15,635 bases of DNA from Dehalococcoidia bacterium (GCA_030619685.1 JAUXAX010000049.1:1-15635), one strand, 5' to 3'. Shown: positions 7,353-15,033, counted from the stretch's first letter. Made by a program: numbers and translations. Notes: a model not told the origin generated them from the letters alone.

Positions 7353-8159
7353 CTATTTTACAGTGAACTGGGGTACATCTATCTTCGGCTTGCTCTCCGC
7401 CGGGGGCTGAGCCATGGAGGCGGGTGTTGTTTTCTTTCGCAACCGCAGGGTATCGAGGACCATCGCCCTCTTAAGGAGCTGTATAGCCAGTGCAGGGTCA
7501 ACCCCTTTAGGGCAAGCCTCTGAGCATGCACCAGCGAGATGACAAAGCCAGACCCCGTGAGGTGAGGCGGCCTGGTGAAATCTTTCCTTAGCTCCTGCAT
7601 CTCTGCGGTCGGCACAGTACCTGTAGGCTTGACCTAATGTCTGTGGCCCCAGAAAGAGGGCATCGGTGGCCACAGTGGGGCAGGCTGCCATGCATAGCCC
7701 ACATTTCACACAGTATGCGAATTGTACATAAGATTCCAATTCATCACGAGATTGCAAGAACTCAGCTATTGGTTCCTCGGCCTCTTTCATATCCGAACTT
7801 ATGACATATGGCTTTATCGACTTGTGCTTCTCAAAGAGCGGATCGAGACTGGCCACAAGATCCCTGATGATAGGAAAGTTGGGCAGGGACCTGACCTCCA
7901 CTCTGTCCGTTTCCAGCTCCTCAACAGGGGTATGGCAGGCAAGCATAGGGAAGTTGTTGACGAGCATACCACAGGAACCGCAGATTCCCATGCGGCATGA
8001 ACTGCGAAACGAGAGCGTGTTATCTAGATTCTCTTTTATGTAGATGAGGCTGTCTAGCACTGTCATCCCTTGGCGGAACGGGATGGTAAACTCCTGGATG
8101 TGGGGCTTCTCATCCTGGCCAGGAAGGTACCGCTGAACTTTGAAGGATACATCTTGCAT
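7353..8159 (-). CDS. sdhB: Succinate dehydrogenase/fumarate reductase iron-sulfur subunit
   Basis: This 268-residue protein carries all three clusters expected of SdhB/FrdB. The [2Fe-2S] ferredoxin domain has Cys55, Cys60, Cys63 and Cys75 (CRMGICGSC and MLAC). The C-terminal domain has Cys150, Cys153, Cys156 and Cys160 (CVKCGLCMAACP) with Cys206, Cys212 and Cys216 (CHLAGACSEACP), which by comparison with E. coli form the [4Fe-4S] and [3Fe-4S] centres. It passes electrons between the flavoprotein and the membrane quinone site. The C terminus has a tail of about 30 residues beyond the family core, rich in Pro, Ala and Lys. The start ATG at 8159 follows GGGAG with 8 bases between. Direction of catalysis (succinate oxidation or fumarate reduction) cannot be read from this subunit. 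Confidence 0.96.
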   Translation of the reverse strand: MQDVSFKVQRYLPGQDEKPHIQEFTIPFRQGMTVLDSLIYIKENLDNTLSFRSSCRMGICGSCGMLVNNFPMLACHTPVEELETDRVEVRSLPNFPIIRDLVASLDPLFEKHKSIKPYVISSDMKEAEEPIAEFLQSRDELESYVQFAYCVKCGLCMAACPTVATDALFLGPQTLGQAYRYCADRRDAGAKERFHQAASPHGVWLCHLAGACSEACPKGVDPALAIQLLKRAMVLDTLRLRKKTTPASMAQPPAESKPKIDVPQFTVK

Positions 8160-8198
8160 ATACGCTACTCCCTAGCATCTATTATATTGAACTCATAC

Positions 8199-8537
8199 TC
8201 ATCCTATTATAAAGGCATTTATGGGAATGTAGACAGCATAGCCAAAGACTGCCAATCCTACAGCAAGCAAAACCCTGTCTAAGACCTTGACTGCAGAGTT
8301 AGGTATTGAGAATTCGAGAATAATTGTTCTTAATCCGTGGAGGCCGTGGTAGATGCCAAAGATCAAGAGCAAGATATAAAAGGTAAGCCAACCAGAGCTG
8401 GTTGCTCTCTCCGAAACCGATTCCCAGGTCGTGGGCTCCCCGCTGCTTAGATGTGAGACCAGTAGATGCGCGCCTACGAAGAAAAAGAGAGCTATGCCGG
8501 AAATGTACTGCAGAATCTTTAGCTGAGTCTCTTTCAT
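8199..8537 (-). CDS. sdhD: Succinate dehydrogenase membrane anchor, SdhD-like
   Basis: This 112-residue hydrophobic protein has three predicted membrane helices at about residues 9-28, 50-73 and 84-108. Histidines that could ligate heme b lie at His24/His29 in helix 1 (VGAHLLVSHL) and at His64/His67 in helix 2 (YHGLHGLRTII). The HGLxGLR pattern is typical of SdhD proteins. It would help form the quinone site and anchor SdhAB to the cytoplasmic membrane. It starts 9 bases after the sdhC stop and is followed by sdhB after 39 bases. Its assignment rests mainly on size, topology, the HGLxGLR motif and position between sdhC and sdhB. Confidence 0.88.
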   Translation of the reverse strand: MKETQLKILQYISGIALFFFVGAHLLVSHLSSGEPTTWESVSERATSSGWLTFYILLLIFGIYHGLHGLRTIILEFSIPNSAVKVLDRVLLAVGLAVFGYAVYIPINAFIIG

Positions 8538-8546
8538 GTCAATCTC

Positions 8547-8996
8547 TTAGGTCACGAACTCAATCAGAACGTATATTGCGAGGGCGACTATCACGGTCAG
8601 CATCACCCACGTTATAGGGCGCCTACGCCGCATGGAATCTACATAGGGATATACCGGGGGCTTGGGCTTTCCCAGGGTGTACCCCAGGTGCTGAAGAATG
8701 AGTCTGCCGCCATTCAGAGCGTGGAAGGTGAAGGCCGCCATCACCAGATACTCACCCACTCTGAATCCGGGACTACCAAGGAATGCCATGGTGTCTTCCC
8801 AGCTTTCTTCACCTGGTATGCGGAAGCCATTTGCGACCAGGTGCAGAGTGATGTAGAGCAGCAAGCCAAGGCCGGTCAATCTGTGCAGGGTATAGAGGTA
8901 TCGCTCTAGAGTATAGCGCCCTGCCCACGCCCAGCCTTTGATGCCCAGACGATTCGGCAAATGACGCTTTTCGTTGCCTGTGGCCTTTGCTTCCAT
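8547..8996 (-). CDS. sdhC: Succinate dehydrogenase cytochrome b subunit, SdhC-like
   Basis: I take the ATG at 8996, which shares its A with the sdhA stop codon (TGATG) and has GAGAGGA 7 bases upstream, giving 149 residues. A GTG at 9023 would add nine residues but has no ribosome binding site and overlaps sdhA by 28 bases. Membrane helices lie near residues 38-58, 78-106 and 120-146. Family motifs are LHRLTG (His38), LHL (His52) and FHALNGGR (His92, the usual heme b ligand region). With SdhD it forms the membrane domain that exchanges electrons with quinone. Confidence 0.9.
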   Translation of the reverse strand: MEAKATGNEKRHLPNRLGIKGWAWAGRYTLERYLYTLHRLTGLGLLLYITLHLVANGFRIPGEESWEDTMAFLGSPGFRVGEYLVMAAFTFHALNGGRLILQHLGYTLGKPKPPVYPYVDSMRRRRPITWVMLTVIVALAIYVLIEFVT

Positions 8997-10711
8997 CAGT
9001 ATTTCCTCTCTACCGGCTGCCACATCGTGATCTTTGCTGGGATATAGTCCAGGCGTGGCTCTTGACCAGGTCTGAAGTAGGCTAAGCTATGATTACCCCA
9101 GTTAACATCGTCGCGGTTGGGAAAGTCAGTTCTTGAATGTGCACCCCTGGATTCAGTTCGTGCTATGGCACCGAGCACAACTGTCTCTGCCAAATCAACC
9201 AGATTGACCGTTTCGAGAACAGCAACAAGGTTGGTATTGTATATTCGACTGGTATCAATGACCTTTACATGTTCAAGTCTTGTCCTAAGTTCCCTGACCT
9301 TCTTCAGAGCCACTTCCATATCTGGGCCGTTTCGATATACGGCCATGTTGCGGTCCATCGTCCGTTGCAGTTCGGTTCGAATCACAAACACGTCCTCGCT
9401 TCCATTGCCATGTCCAATCTGCTCAAACAAGCGCTTCTCTTCATCCTGTACCTTCTGCTGCGGAGTAGCAGTCAAAGACTTTTGTGCCACGGCATATCGG
9501 GCGGCCTTCTCTCCAGTGATCCTACCCCAAATAAGGCATTCCGCCGTGGAGTTCGCGCCCAGGCGGTTTGCCCCGTGCAGTGATATACAGGCGACCTCTC
9601 CCGCTGCCCAGATTCCCTCCACCGGCGTTGCTCCATCAATGTCGGTGTGAATGCCCCCCATACAATAGTGAGCTGCCGGCCTAATCGGTATAGGCTGCTC
9701 TATGGGATCGATGAAGGCAAACTTGATGGCTACCTCTCTGATCAGTGGCAATCGCTCGTTTATCTTGTTAGCGCCGAGATGGCGCAGATCGAGATGCACA
9801 TAGTCCAGGCCATCTGGCCCCGGAAAGCCCCTACCCTCCAGAATCTCAGTTATCTCCGAGCGTGAGATGATGTCCCTGGGCGCAGTTTCCATCTTAGAAG
9901 GCGCATACTTCTCCATGAACCTCTCGCCTTTGTTGTTTAGGAGGTATCCACCCTCGCCCCTCGCCCCCTCGGTTATCAGGATACCTGATGGTACCAGCCC
10001 GGTGGGGTGAAACTGGACGAACTCCATATCCTTGAGTGACAAGCCAGCCCTGTAAGCCATAGCCATACCGTCTCCGGTGGCTGTAAGAGAGTAGGTGGTA
10101 AATGCAAACATGCGGCAGGCTCCACCAGCAGCTATGACCAGAGCTTTACCCTTTACCAAGAAGAACTCCCCGCTGGCGAGGTCCCAGACCGTTATGCCCT
10201 GAAACACGCCATTATCTATCAAAATAGAGGTAACGTAGCACTCATCATACCGGGTGACGCGAGCAAATTTCTGAAGTCTATCGTACAGGGTGTGCATCTC
10301 GAAGAAACCAGTCTTGTCCTCGGCAAAGGTAGCTCTGTCGAAGCTATGCCCACCAAATGGCCTCTGATTTATCCGACCGTCAGGACGTCTTGACCAGGGA
10401 ATGCCCCAGTGGTCAAGCTGGCGGATTTCCTTTGGGCACTCTTCCACAAAAAGCTTCACTGCATCCTGATCAGCCAGGAAGTCGCTGCCCCTTACCGTGT
10501 CCCAGGCATGAAGCTCCAGGCTGTCGCCTTCTTCCGGGTGCATGACTGCGGCCGTTCCACCCTCGGCACAGACCGAATGCGAGCGCATTAGCTGGACCCT
10601 GGAGACTATGGCTATATCCAGCTCGTCATTGCTCAGCCGGGCGGCTTCAACGGCTGCCCTCAAACCTGCAAGCCCGGAGCCCAGGATCACCAGATCATGA
10701 GCGATTTCCAT
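8996..10711 (-). CDS. sdhA: Succinate dehydrogenase/fumarate reductase flavoprotein subunit
   Basis: With the ATG at 10711 the protein has 571 residues. A GTG two codons earlier (10717) is also possible, since both lie near GGAG. The N-terminal FAD dinucleotide fold is GSGLAGLRAA (residues 11-20), and His45 in RSHSVCAEGG matches the residue that binds FAD covalently in E. coli SdhA. Active-site residues are present: His235 (FHPTG), Arg279 (PRDIISRS), His348 (PAAHYCMGG) and Arg383 (GANRLGANS). The enzyme interconverts succinate and fumarate on the inner face of the membrane. It overlaps sdhC by one base and lies 50 bases after the fumarase alpha gene. Fumarate reductase is an equally valid name on sequence alone. 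Confidence 0.96.
   Translation of the reverse strand: MEIAHDLVILGSGLAGLRAAVEAARLSNDELDIAIVSRVQLMRSHSVCAEGGTAAVMHPEEGDSLELHAWDTVRGSDFLADQDAVKLFVEECPKEIRQLDHWGIPWSRRPDGRINQRPFGGHSFDRATFAEDKTGFFEMHTLYDRLQKFARVTRYDECYVTSILIDNGVFQGITVWDLASGEFFLVKGKALVIAAGGACRMFAFTTYSLTATGDGMAMAYRAGLSLKDMEFVQFHPTGLVPSGILITEGARGEGGYLLNNKGERFMEKYAPSKMETAPRDIISRSEITEILEGRGFPGPDGLDYVHLDLRHLGANKINERLPLIREVAIKFAFIDPIEQPIPIRPAAHYCMGGIHTDIDGATPVEGIWAAGEVACISLHGANRLGANSTAECLIWGRITGEKAARYAVAQKSLTATPQQKVQDEEKRLFEQIGHGNGSEDVFVIRTELQRTMDRNMAVYRNGPDMEVALKKVRELRTRLEHVKVIDTSRIYNTNLVAVLETVNLVDLAETVVLGAIARTESRGAHSRTDFPNRDDVNWGNHSLAYFRPGQEPRLDYIPAKITMWQPVERKY
9004..9010 (-). promoter_or_regulatory. sdhC: Ribosome binding site deciding the sdhC start
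   Basis: GAGAGGA on the minus strand, inside the 3' end of sdhA, is 7 bases from the ATG at 8996. It supports the shorter sdhC product and reinitiation at the TGATG stop-start overlap. Confidence 0.65.
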
Positions 10712-10760
10712 ATGCACGGTTCTCCAATCGACAGATCGTTATCCGCGGCGGAGTTCACTT

Positions 10761-11606
10761 TCAAAGCATGGCTTCTTTGTGACGTGCGCTGTGGCACTGA
10801 AGATTCACCGCCACCGGCAGGCTGGCGATGTGAGCTGGGAAGGTCTCGACATGCACCGCGAGTGAGGTGATTCTACCCCCAACTCCCCCGGAGCCGACAC
10901 CAGTTGCGTTGATTCGCTGCAGCAGCTCCTTCTCCAGTTCAGCGACCTCCTCGTCAGGGGAGGGCTCTCCCACTTTGCGAAGCAGCGCCCTTTTCGCCAA
11001 AAGCATCGCCTTCTCTGCGCTGCCCCCAATGCCGACGCCGACGATAGTCGGGGGACAAGGGTTACTCCCTGCCTCTTCCACCGCAGACACCACAAAATCA
11101 ACTACCCCCTGGCGTCCCTGGGCAGGCTTAAGCACAGCGAAGCGGCTCATATTCTCGGCGCCGCCGCCTTTAGGGGCGACAGTGATCTTCAACTGGTCAC
11201 CGGGCACGATCTCGGTGTGGATGATGGCAGGCGTGTTGTCCTTGGTGTTAACCCTGGCTGAGAATGGCTGCCTGACCGCAGACTTACGCAGGTAACCTTC
11301 AGCGTAGCCCTGCCGCACACCTTCGTCCACGGCTTGGTAGAGATCGCCTCCAGAGATATGAACCTCTTGCCCTACTTGCAGGAAGACTATGGCGAGGCCA
11401 CAGTCCTGGCACAGAGGCAGCTCCTCCCCGGCGGCAATGTCAGCATTTTCGAGTATCTGATCCAGAATCTGGCGCGCTACAGGTGCCTCCTCTTCTTCGC
11501 GTGCTTTCCGCAGGGCAGCGAGCACATCCTCTCCCAGGAAGAAATTGGCCTCTTTGCATAGCCGGGCGACAGTACTGGTGACATCTCTCGCTTCGATTTC
11601 CTTCAT
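10761..11606 (-). CDS. Class I fumarate hydratase, alpha (N-terminal, iron-sulfur) subunit
   Basis: This 281-residue protein has the three cysteine sites of the substrate-binding [4Fe-4S] cluster in two-part class I fumarases: PLCQDCG (Cys66, with Cys69 nearby), NPCPP (Cys184) and QCHSARHKE (Cys271). Other family stretches are APKGGGAEN near residue 144 and GVGIGGSAEKA near 190. It needs the beta subunit encoded at 6748-7311 for activity. Oxygen-sensitive clusters of this kind fit an anaerobic or microaerobic life. The ATG at 11606 is 11 bases after the malate dehydrogenase stop with only a weak GCGGGT upstream, so it is probably translated by coupling. TtdA-type tartrate dehydratase is the alternative but the mdh and sdh neighbours favour fumarase. 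Confidence 0.95.
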   Translation of the reverse strand: MKEIEARDVTSTVARLCKEANFFLGEDVLAALRKAREEEEAPVARQILDQILENADIAAGEELPLCQDCGLAIVFLQVGQEVHISGGDLYQAVDEGVRQGYAEGYLRKSAVRQPFSARVNTKDNTPAIIHTEIVPGDQLKITVAPKGGGAENMSRFAVLKPAQGRQGVVDFVVSAVEEAGSNPCPPTIVGVGIGGSAEKAMLLAKRALLRKVGEPSPDEEVAELEKELLQRINATGVGSGGVGGRITSLAVHVETFPAHIASLPVAVNLQCHSARHKEAML

Positions 11607-11617
11607 ATCTGTACCCG

Positions 11618-12544
11618 CTATATTTTCATGATCTTGATAAGCTCTCTCACTGCGTCCGCCGATTTCTTCAGCGCTGCATCCTCCTCAGGAGCCAGCTTTA
11701 CCTCAATGATCTGCTCAATGCCATTCTTGCCCAGTTTCGCTGGCACCCCCATAAAGACGCCATCAATGCCATACTCACCCTCGAGATAGGCAGCGCAAGG
11801 CAAGATTTGCTTCTTATCCAGGACTATCGCGTCGACCATCTGCACAGCGCCCGCCGATGGTGCATAGAACGCGCTTCCAGTCTTCAGCAGCGAGACGATT
11901 TCGCCACCACCCTTGACTGTACGTTCCACAATTCCGGAGACAGTCTCCTGAGGCAGGACTTCAGTTATGGGTACTCCACCAACAGTAGCCATCCTGGTTA
12001 AAGGTATCATTGTGTCTCCATGTCCCCCCAGGACGTAGGCAGCAACATCCTCAACCGAGACACCAAGCTCCTGGGCAAGGAAAGTCCTGAATCTAGCGGT
12101 ATCAAGGATCCCCGACATGCCTATCACGCGGTTTCGAGGGAACTTGCTTACCTTAAACGCCAGTTGGGCCATGGCATCCAGCGGATTGGCAACCATGATG
12201 ATTATGCAGTTTGGTGAGTGCTTGACCAGCTCCACGGTTACCCCTTTGACTATTTTCATATTGGTGAGCACAAGGTCATCACGGCTCATCCCAGGCTTTC
12301 GAGGCACCCCTGAGGTGATGATCGCAATGTCGGAGCCTGCTGTTTCCTCATAGCCATTGGTTCCGATAACATTGGAATCGAAACCAACAACAGGCCCGCT
12401 CTCGAGGATGTCCAACGCCTTACCTTGAGGCATTCCTTCAATGATGTCTACCAGAACGATGTCAGCATAGCTACGCTCCGCCAAGCGCTGCGCGCAGGTA
12501 GCTCCCACGTTTCCAGCACCGACGACAGTGATCTTGTTACGCAT
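11618..12544 (-). CDS. mdh: Malate dehydrogenase (LDH-like type)
   Basis: This 308-residue NAD-dependent dehydrogenase interconverts malate and oxaloacetate. The Rossmann motif is GAGNVG (residues 9-14), and Asp33 at the end of strand beta2 (LVDI) points to NAD rather than NADP. Arg82 in [10 protein letters not shown] marks malate specificity (lactate enzymes carry Gln), with Arg88, Asp148 and Arg151 (LDTARFR) and the catalytic His175 (GGHGD). The length is normal for the group. The ATG at 12544 is 9 bases from a strong AAAGGAGG, which lies in the 3' end of the preceding dehydrogenase remnant; the two frames overlap by 8 bases. Fumarase alpha follows after 11 bases, so malate is handed on within one operon. 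Confidence 0.97.
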   Translation of the reverse strand: MRNKITVVGAGNVGATCAQRLAERSYADIVLVDIIEGMPQGKALDILESGPVVGFDSNVIGTNGYEETAGSDIAIITSGVPRKPGMSRDDLVLTNMKIVKGVTVELVKHSPNCIIIMVANPLDAMAQLAFKVSKFPRNRVIGMSGILDTARFRTFLAQELGVSVEDVAAYVLGGHGDTMIPLTRMATVGGVPITEVLPQETVSGIVERTVKGGGEIVSLLKTGSAFYAPSAGAVQMVDAIVLDKKQILPCAAYLEGEYGIDGVFMGVPAKLGKNGIEQIIEVKLAPEEDAALKKSADAVRELIKIMKI

Positions 12545-12794
12545 GATATGTTGCCTCCTTTAGCTTATTGCAAACAGCATCCGCCACCTCAGAGGTTGTT
12601 GCCGCTGTGGCGTCATTGTGGTCGGGCTTGAGATCGTAGGTGACTGTCCTGCCCTCAGAGATGACAAAGGCGATGGCGCTCTCCAAATTGCTAGCAGCTT
12701 TTTCTTCTCCAATGTGCTTGAGCATCACCGCTGCCGAGAGCATCATCGCCATAGGGTTGACCTTGTTCTTGCCCGCGTATCGTGGGGCAATGCC
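12537..12794 (-). pseudogene. C-terminal remnant of an isocitrate/isopropylmalate dehydrogenase
   Basis: About 85 codons match the C-terminal end of NAD(P)-dependent isocitrate/isopropylmalate dehydrogenases. The recognisable match starts at GIAPRYAGKNKVNP, where intact enzymes read close to GSAPKYAGKNxANP, then MMLSAAVMLKHIG, VISEGRTVTYDL and TSEVADAVCNKL. Intact enzymes have 330-400 residues; the substrate-binding and most of the cofactor-binding parts are missing. The frame stays open back to a stop at 12816-12818, so there is no in-frame continuation, and the preceding gene's stop is at 12812-12814. The first ATG is at 12752 with only AAGG upstream, giving 71 residues that could be made but not be an active enzyme. 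The surviving end holds the mdh ribosome binding site. This could be a true deletion or, less likely, an assembly join. Confidence 0.8.
12554..12561 (-). promoter_or_regulatory. mdh: Strong ribosome binding site of mdh
   Basis: AAAGGAGG on the minus strand lies 9 bases before the mdh ATG. It is encoded within the last codons (Lys-Glu-Ala) of the isocitrate/isopropylmalate dehydrogenase remnant, so loss of that remnant would also remove the site. Confidence 0.8.
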
Positions 12795-12797
12795 CCA
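12783..12797. repeat. Perfect 15-base palindrome at the edge of the dehydrogenase remnant
   Basis: TGGGGCA and TGCCCCA flank a single central A, forming a 6-base-pair GC-rich stem with a 3-base loop. It straddles the point where similarity to the dehydrogenase family fades, just downstream of the biotin protein's stop codon. No T-run follows, so it is not a typical terminator. Confidence 0.6.
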
Positions 12798-12811
12798 GGT
12801 TGACCTCTGTG

Positions 12812-14803
12812 CTACTTACCGATCACTGCCAGCACATCGCCCTTTTTCACTGAGGCTCCTGCCCCAAAGCTCACTGCCTTTATCACACCGTCAGCAGGAG
12901 CGGGGATGGCATTCTCCATCTTCATCGCTTCCAGTATAACTACAATGTCCCCCGCCTTGACTCGATCCCCTACCTTCACGACATATCTGATTACTGTCCC
13001 TGGCATAGGGACGAGCACGGTGACTTCTCCTTCGGCAACAGCTACCGGAGGTGCCTCGCTTGCCCTCGCAGGCTGTGGGGGAGCTTCAGGCTTGGGGGTG
13101 GGCTGTGCAGGTGGCGGGGCCGCGGCAGCAATAGGCCCTGTGATAGCTGCGGCACCAGTTGGCTCCACCTCTACCTTGTAGTATTCGTCCTCGACGAAGA
13201 CATTGAAGGTCCTGATGCCCGGTCCTTTGGCGGGAGCTTCCTTTTCTGCTTTCTCTACAAGCTTTCCTGCTAAGGTCTTGGCAATTAGCTCATCCTCTTT
13301 CTTCACATCCTCCAGGGTCTTTGGCGCCCGGGGAGGCTTCCAATCATCGGGAATCGTTGTCTCCAAACCATACTTCCATCTGAGGAATCTCATCCCGGTA
13401 GTGGGATAGAGGGCGCAGAGAAGCGTATCTCCGATGTCCTTGGCAATGTCCTTGGCTTCCTCCTTGGCCTTCTCCAGTTCGGGTTTAACCATGTCGGCAG
13501 CGCGACAAGTGATGGGCTCCTCGCCTCTCTCATAGCCCTTGAGAACCATCTTCTGGATCTCGGGATCGATTGAGGCTGGTGGCTTCCCATAGAGCCCCCA
13601 ACAGTAGTCCTTCACCTCTTTAGAGATCATCTCGTAAGGCCCGACAAGGACATTCTGCACGGCCTGGACACCTACAATCTGGCTTGTCGGGGTAACCAGG
13701 GGGGGATAACCGAGCTCCGCTCGGGTCTTGGCCGTCATCTTCTGGCATTCGGCCAACTTGTCAAGGGCATCAGCTTGTTTCAACTGGGATACTAGGTTAG
13801 TGGTCATTCCCCCCGGAATCTGATGGATCAACACTCCGGTGTCGATAACCGCCATCTTGGAAGTGTCCAAGAAATCCCTGTATTTAGGAGCGATTTGCTC
13901 CACCATCTCCCCACACTTGAACAGTTGCTCGATATCGAGCCCGGTATCCCTATCGGTTCCATAAAGGGCAACTACTATGGGCTCAATTGCTGGTTGGGAG
14001 GAACGAAGAGCGAAGGGAGCTAAGGCGGTATCGATGATATCGACCCCAGCTTCGATGGCCTTTAGCAGAGACATGGAACCTTGGCCACTGGTATAGTGGG
14101 TATGCAGCTCCACCGGGACCTTCAGAACCTCCTTGAGGGCTTTAATCAGCTCATAGGCATCATAAGGGGATATCAACCCAGCCTGGTCTTTAATGCAGAT
14201 TGAGTCAGCTCCGATATCCTGGAGGGCAAGGGACTTCTTAACATAATAATCGAGGTCGTACACTGCTCCACCCATCCTGGGCTGGGTTAGCGAATAACAT
14301 ACTGCCCCTTGAATGTGTTTGCCGGTTTCCTTGATAGCTTTATAGGCCATTTCGTGATTGCGCTCATCGTTCACGGCGTCAAACACCCGGAAGATATCGA
14401 TTCCTACCTCGGCGGCGTGGTGGACGAAGGCTCTCACCAGGTCATCGGGGTGGTTTCGATAGGCGACCAGGTTCTGACCCCGCAACAACATCTGGAGCGG
14501 AGTATCCGGCATGAGCTTTTTCAGCAGGCGGGGCCTGTCCCAGGGGTCTTCACCCAGGAAGCGGTGGGGGACATCGAATGTGGCCCCCCCCCAAACCTCC
14601 ATGGAGTAGAAGCCACACTTATTCATTTCTGGAGCGATGGGCTCCATATCCTCAGTCCGCATCCTGGTAGCGATTGAGGATTGGTGTCCATCGCGAAAGG
14701 TGGTATCGCAGATCTTAACTGGGTTGTTTGCTTTTGGCCTTGTTTTTATTCCTTCGGTGGTCAAGTCTTTTGCCAGGAGGGGACCTTCTCCGATTCCAAC
14801 CAT
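12812..14803 (-). CDS. pycB: Pyruvate carboxylase subunit B / oxaloacetate decarboxylase alpha type protein with biotin domain
   Basis: This 663-residue protein has an HMG-CoA-lyase-like carboxyltransferase barrel starting near residue 28 (KICDTTFRDGHQS), with metal and substrate motifs EVWGGATFDV, IKDQAGLISPYDAY and HTHYTSGQG. A conserved carboxylase domain runs to about residue 490. An Ala/Pro-rich flexible linker spans about 543-590, followed by a biotinyl domain (591-663) with EAMKMEN, biotin on Lys628. The barrel moves CO2 between biotin and pyruvate/oxaloacetate. There is no biotin carboxylase domain. The same architecture serves pyruvate carboxylase B, Na+-pumping decarboxylase alpha and, as 5S plus 1.3S, transcarboxylase. 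A methylmalonyl-CoA-type carboxyltransferase gene close upstream makes the last worth considering. The ATG follows a strong AAAAGGAGG at 14812-14820. Confidence 0.95.
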   Translation of the reverse strand: MVGIGEGPLLAKDLTTEGIKTRPKANNPVKICDTTFRDGHQSSIATRMRTEDMEPIAPEMNKCGFYSMEVWGGATFDVPHRFLGEDPWDRPRLLKKLMPDTPLQMLLRGQNLVAYRNHPDDLVRAFVHHAAEVGIDIFRVFDAVNDERNHEMAYKAIKETGKHIQGAVCYSLTQPRMGGAVYDLDYYVKKSLALQDIGADSICIKDQAGLISPYDAYELIKALKEVLKVPVELHTHYTSGQGSMSLLKAIEAGVDIIDTALAPFALRSSQPAIEPIVVALYGTDRDTGLDIEQLFKCGEMVEQIAPKYRDFLDTSKMAVIDTGVLIHQIPGGMTTNLVSQLKQADALDKLAECQKMTAKTRAELGYPPLVTPTSQIVGVQAVQNVLVGPYEMISKEVKDYCWGLYGKPPASIDPEIQKMVLKGYERGEEPITCRAADMVKPELEKAKEEAKDIAKDIGDTLLCALYPTTGMRFLRWKYGLETTIPDDWKPPRAPKTLEDVKKEDELIAKTLAGKLVEKAEKEAPAKGPGIRTFNVFVEDEYYKVEVEPTGAAAITGPIAAAAPPPAQPTPKPEAPPQPARASEAPPVAVAEGEVTVLVPMPGTVIRYVVKVGDRVKAGDIVVILEAMKMENAIPAPADGVIKAVSFGAGASVKKGDVLAVIGK

Positions 14804-14811
14804 GACTTTTG

Positions 14812-14820
14812 CCTCCTTTT
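14812..14820 (-). promoter_or_regulatory. pycB: Strong ribosome binding site of the biotin-carboxyltransferase gene
   Basis: AAAAGGAGG on the minus strand, 8 bases before the ATG at 14803, overlaps the stop codon of the small upstream gene by one base. It fixes the start and suggests a high translation rate. Confidence 0.8.
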
Positions 14821-15029
14821 CAGACCATTCTTCTTTGCCAAAGAGTTCGCATTCTCATTATCTCTTCTCGTCCTGAAACAGACCACAGGTTTACTGCCAT
14901 GGCCAGCCTTCGCTGCGGGATCATTGCCCTGGGAGCCGCTTCCCCCTCCTCAATGCAGGCGGCTACGCCGGCTATGATGGCCGCCACGACCTTTTCTCTA
15001 TCTTTCTCAGGACTCAGTGTTATATTCAT
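14820..15029 (-). CDS. Small accessory protein of a biotin-dependent carboxylase (OadG/AccE-like), tentative
   Basis: This 69-residue protein is encoded 4 bases after the carboxyltransferase stop and 16 bases before the biotin protein gene, so its place in a carboxylase operon is clear. It has an Ala/Ile-rich helix (EKVVAAIIAGVAACIEEGEA) and a C-terminal WSVSGREEIMR. These resemble the helix plus W-x-x-x-GRxExM ending that I recall in small subunits next to propionyl-/methylmalonyl-CoA carboxyltransferases. No membrane helix is present, unlike the sodium-pump gamma subunit OadG. It may hold the carboxyltransferase and biotin proteins together. The start ATG at 15029 has only a weak upstream site. 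The family call is by context and pattern only. Confidence 0.65.
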   Translation of the reverse strand: MNITLSPEKDREKVVAAIIAGVAACIEEGEAAPRAMIPQRRLAMAVNLWSVSGREEIMRMRTLWQRRMV

Positions 15030-15033
15030 AGCT

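Noticed and set aside
8997..9023. Longer sdhC starting at GTG 9023.
   Set aside because: It lacks a ribosome binding site and overlaps sdhA by 28 bases, while the ATG at 8996 has GAGAGGA at the right distance and a TGATG junction.
9117..9650. Open frame of 177 codons on the plus strand, opposite sdhA.
   Set aside because: It is entirely antisense to a well-conserved gene, has low-complexity Ser/Arg-rich composition, no ribosome binding site and no recognisable motif.
10718..10760. Small GC-rich inverted repeat (TCCG/GCGGA) between the fumarase alpha and sdhA genes, as a terminator.
   Set aside because: The stem is too short and no T-run follows; the genes read as one operon.
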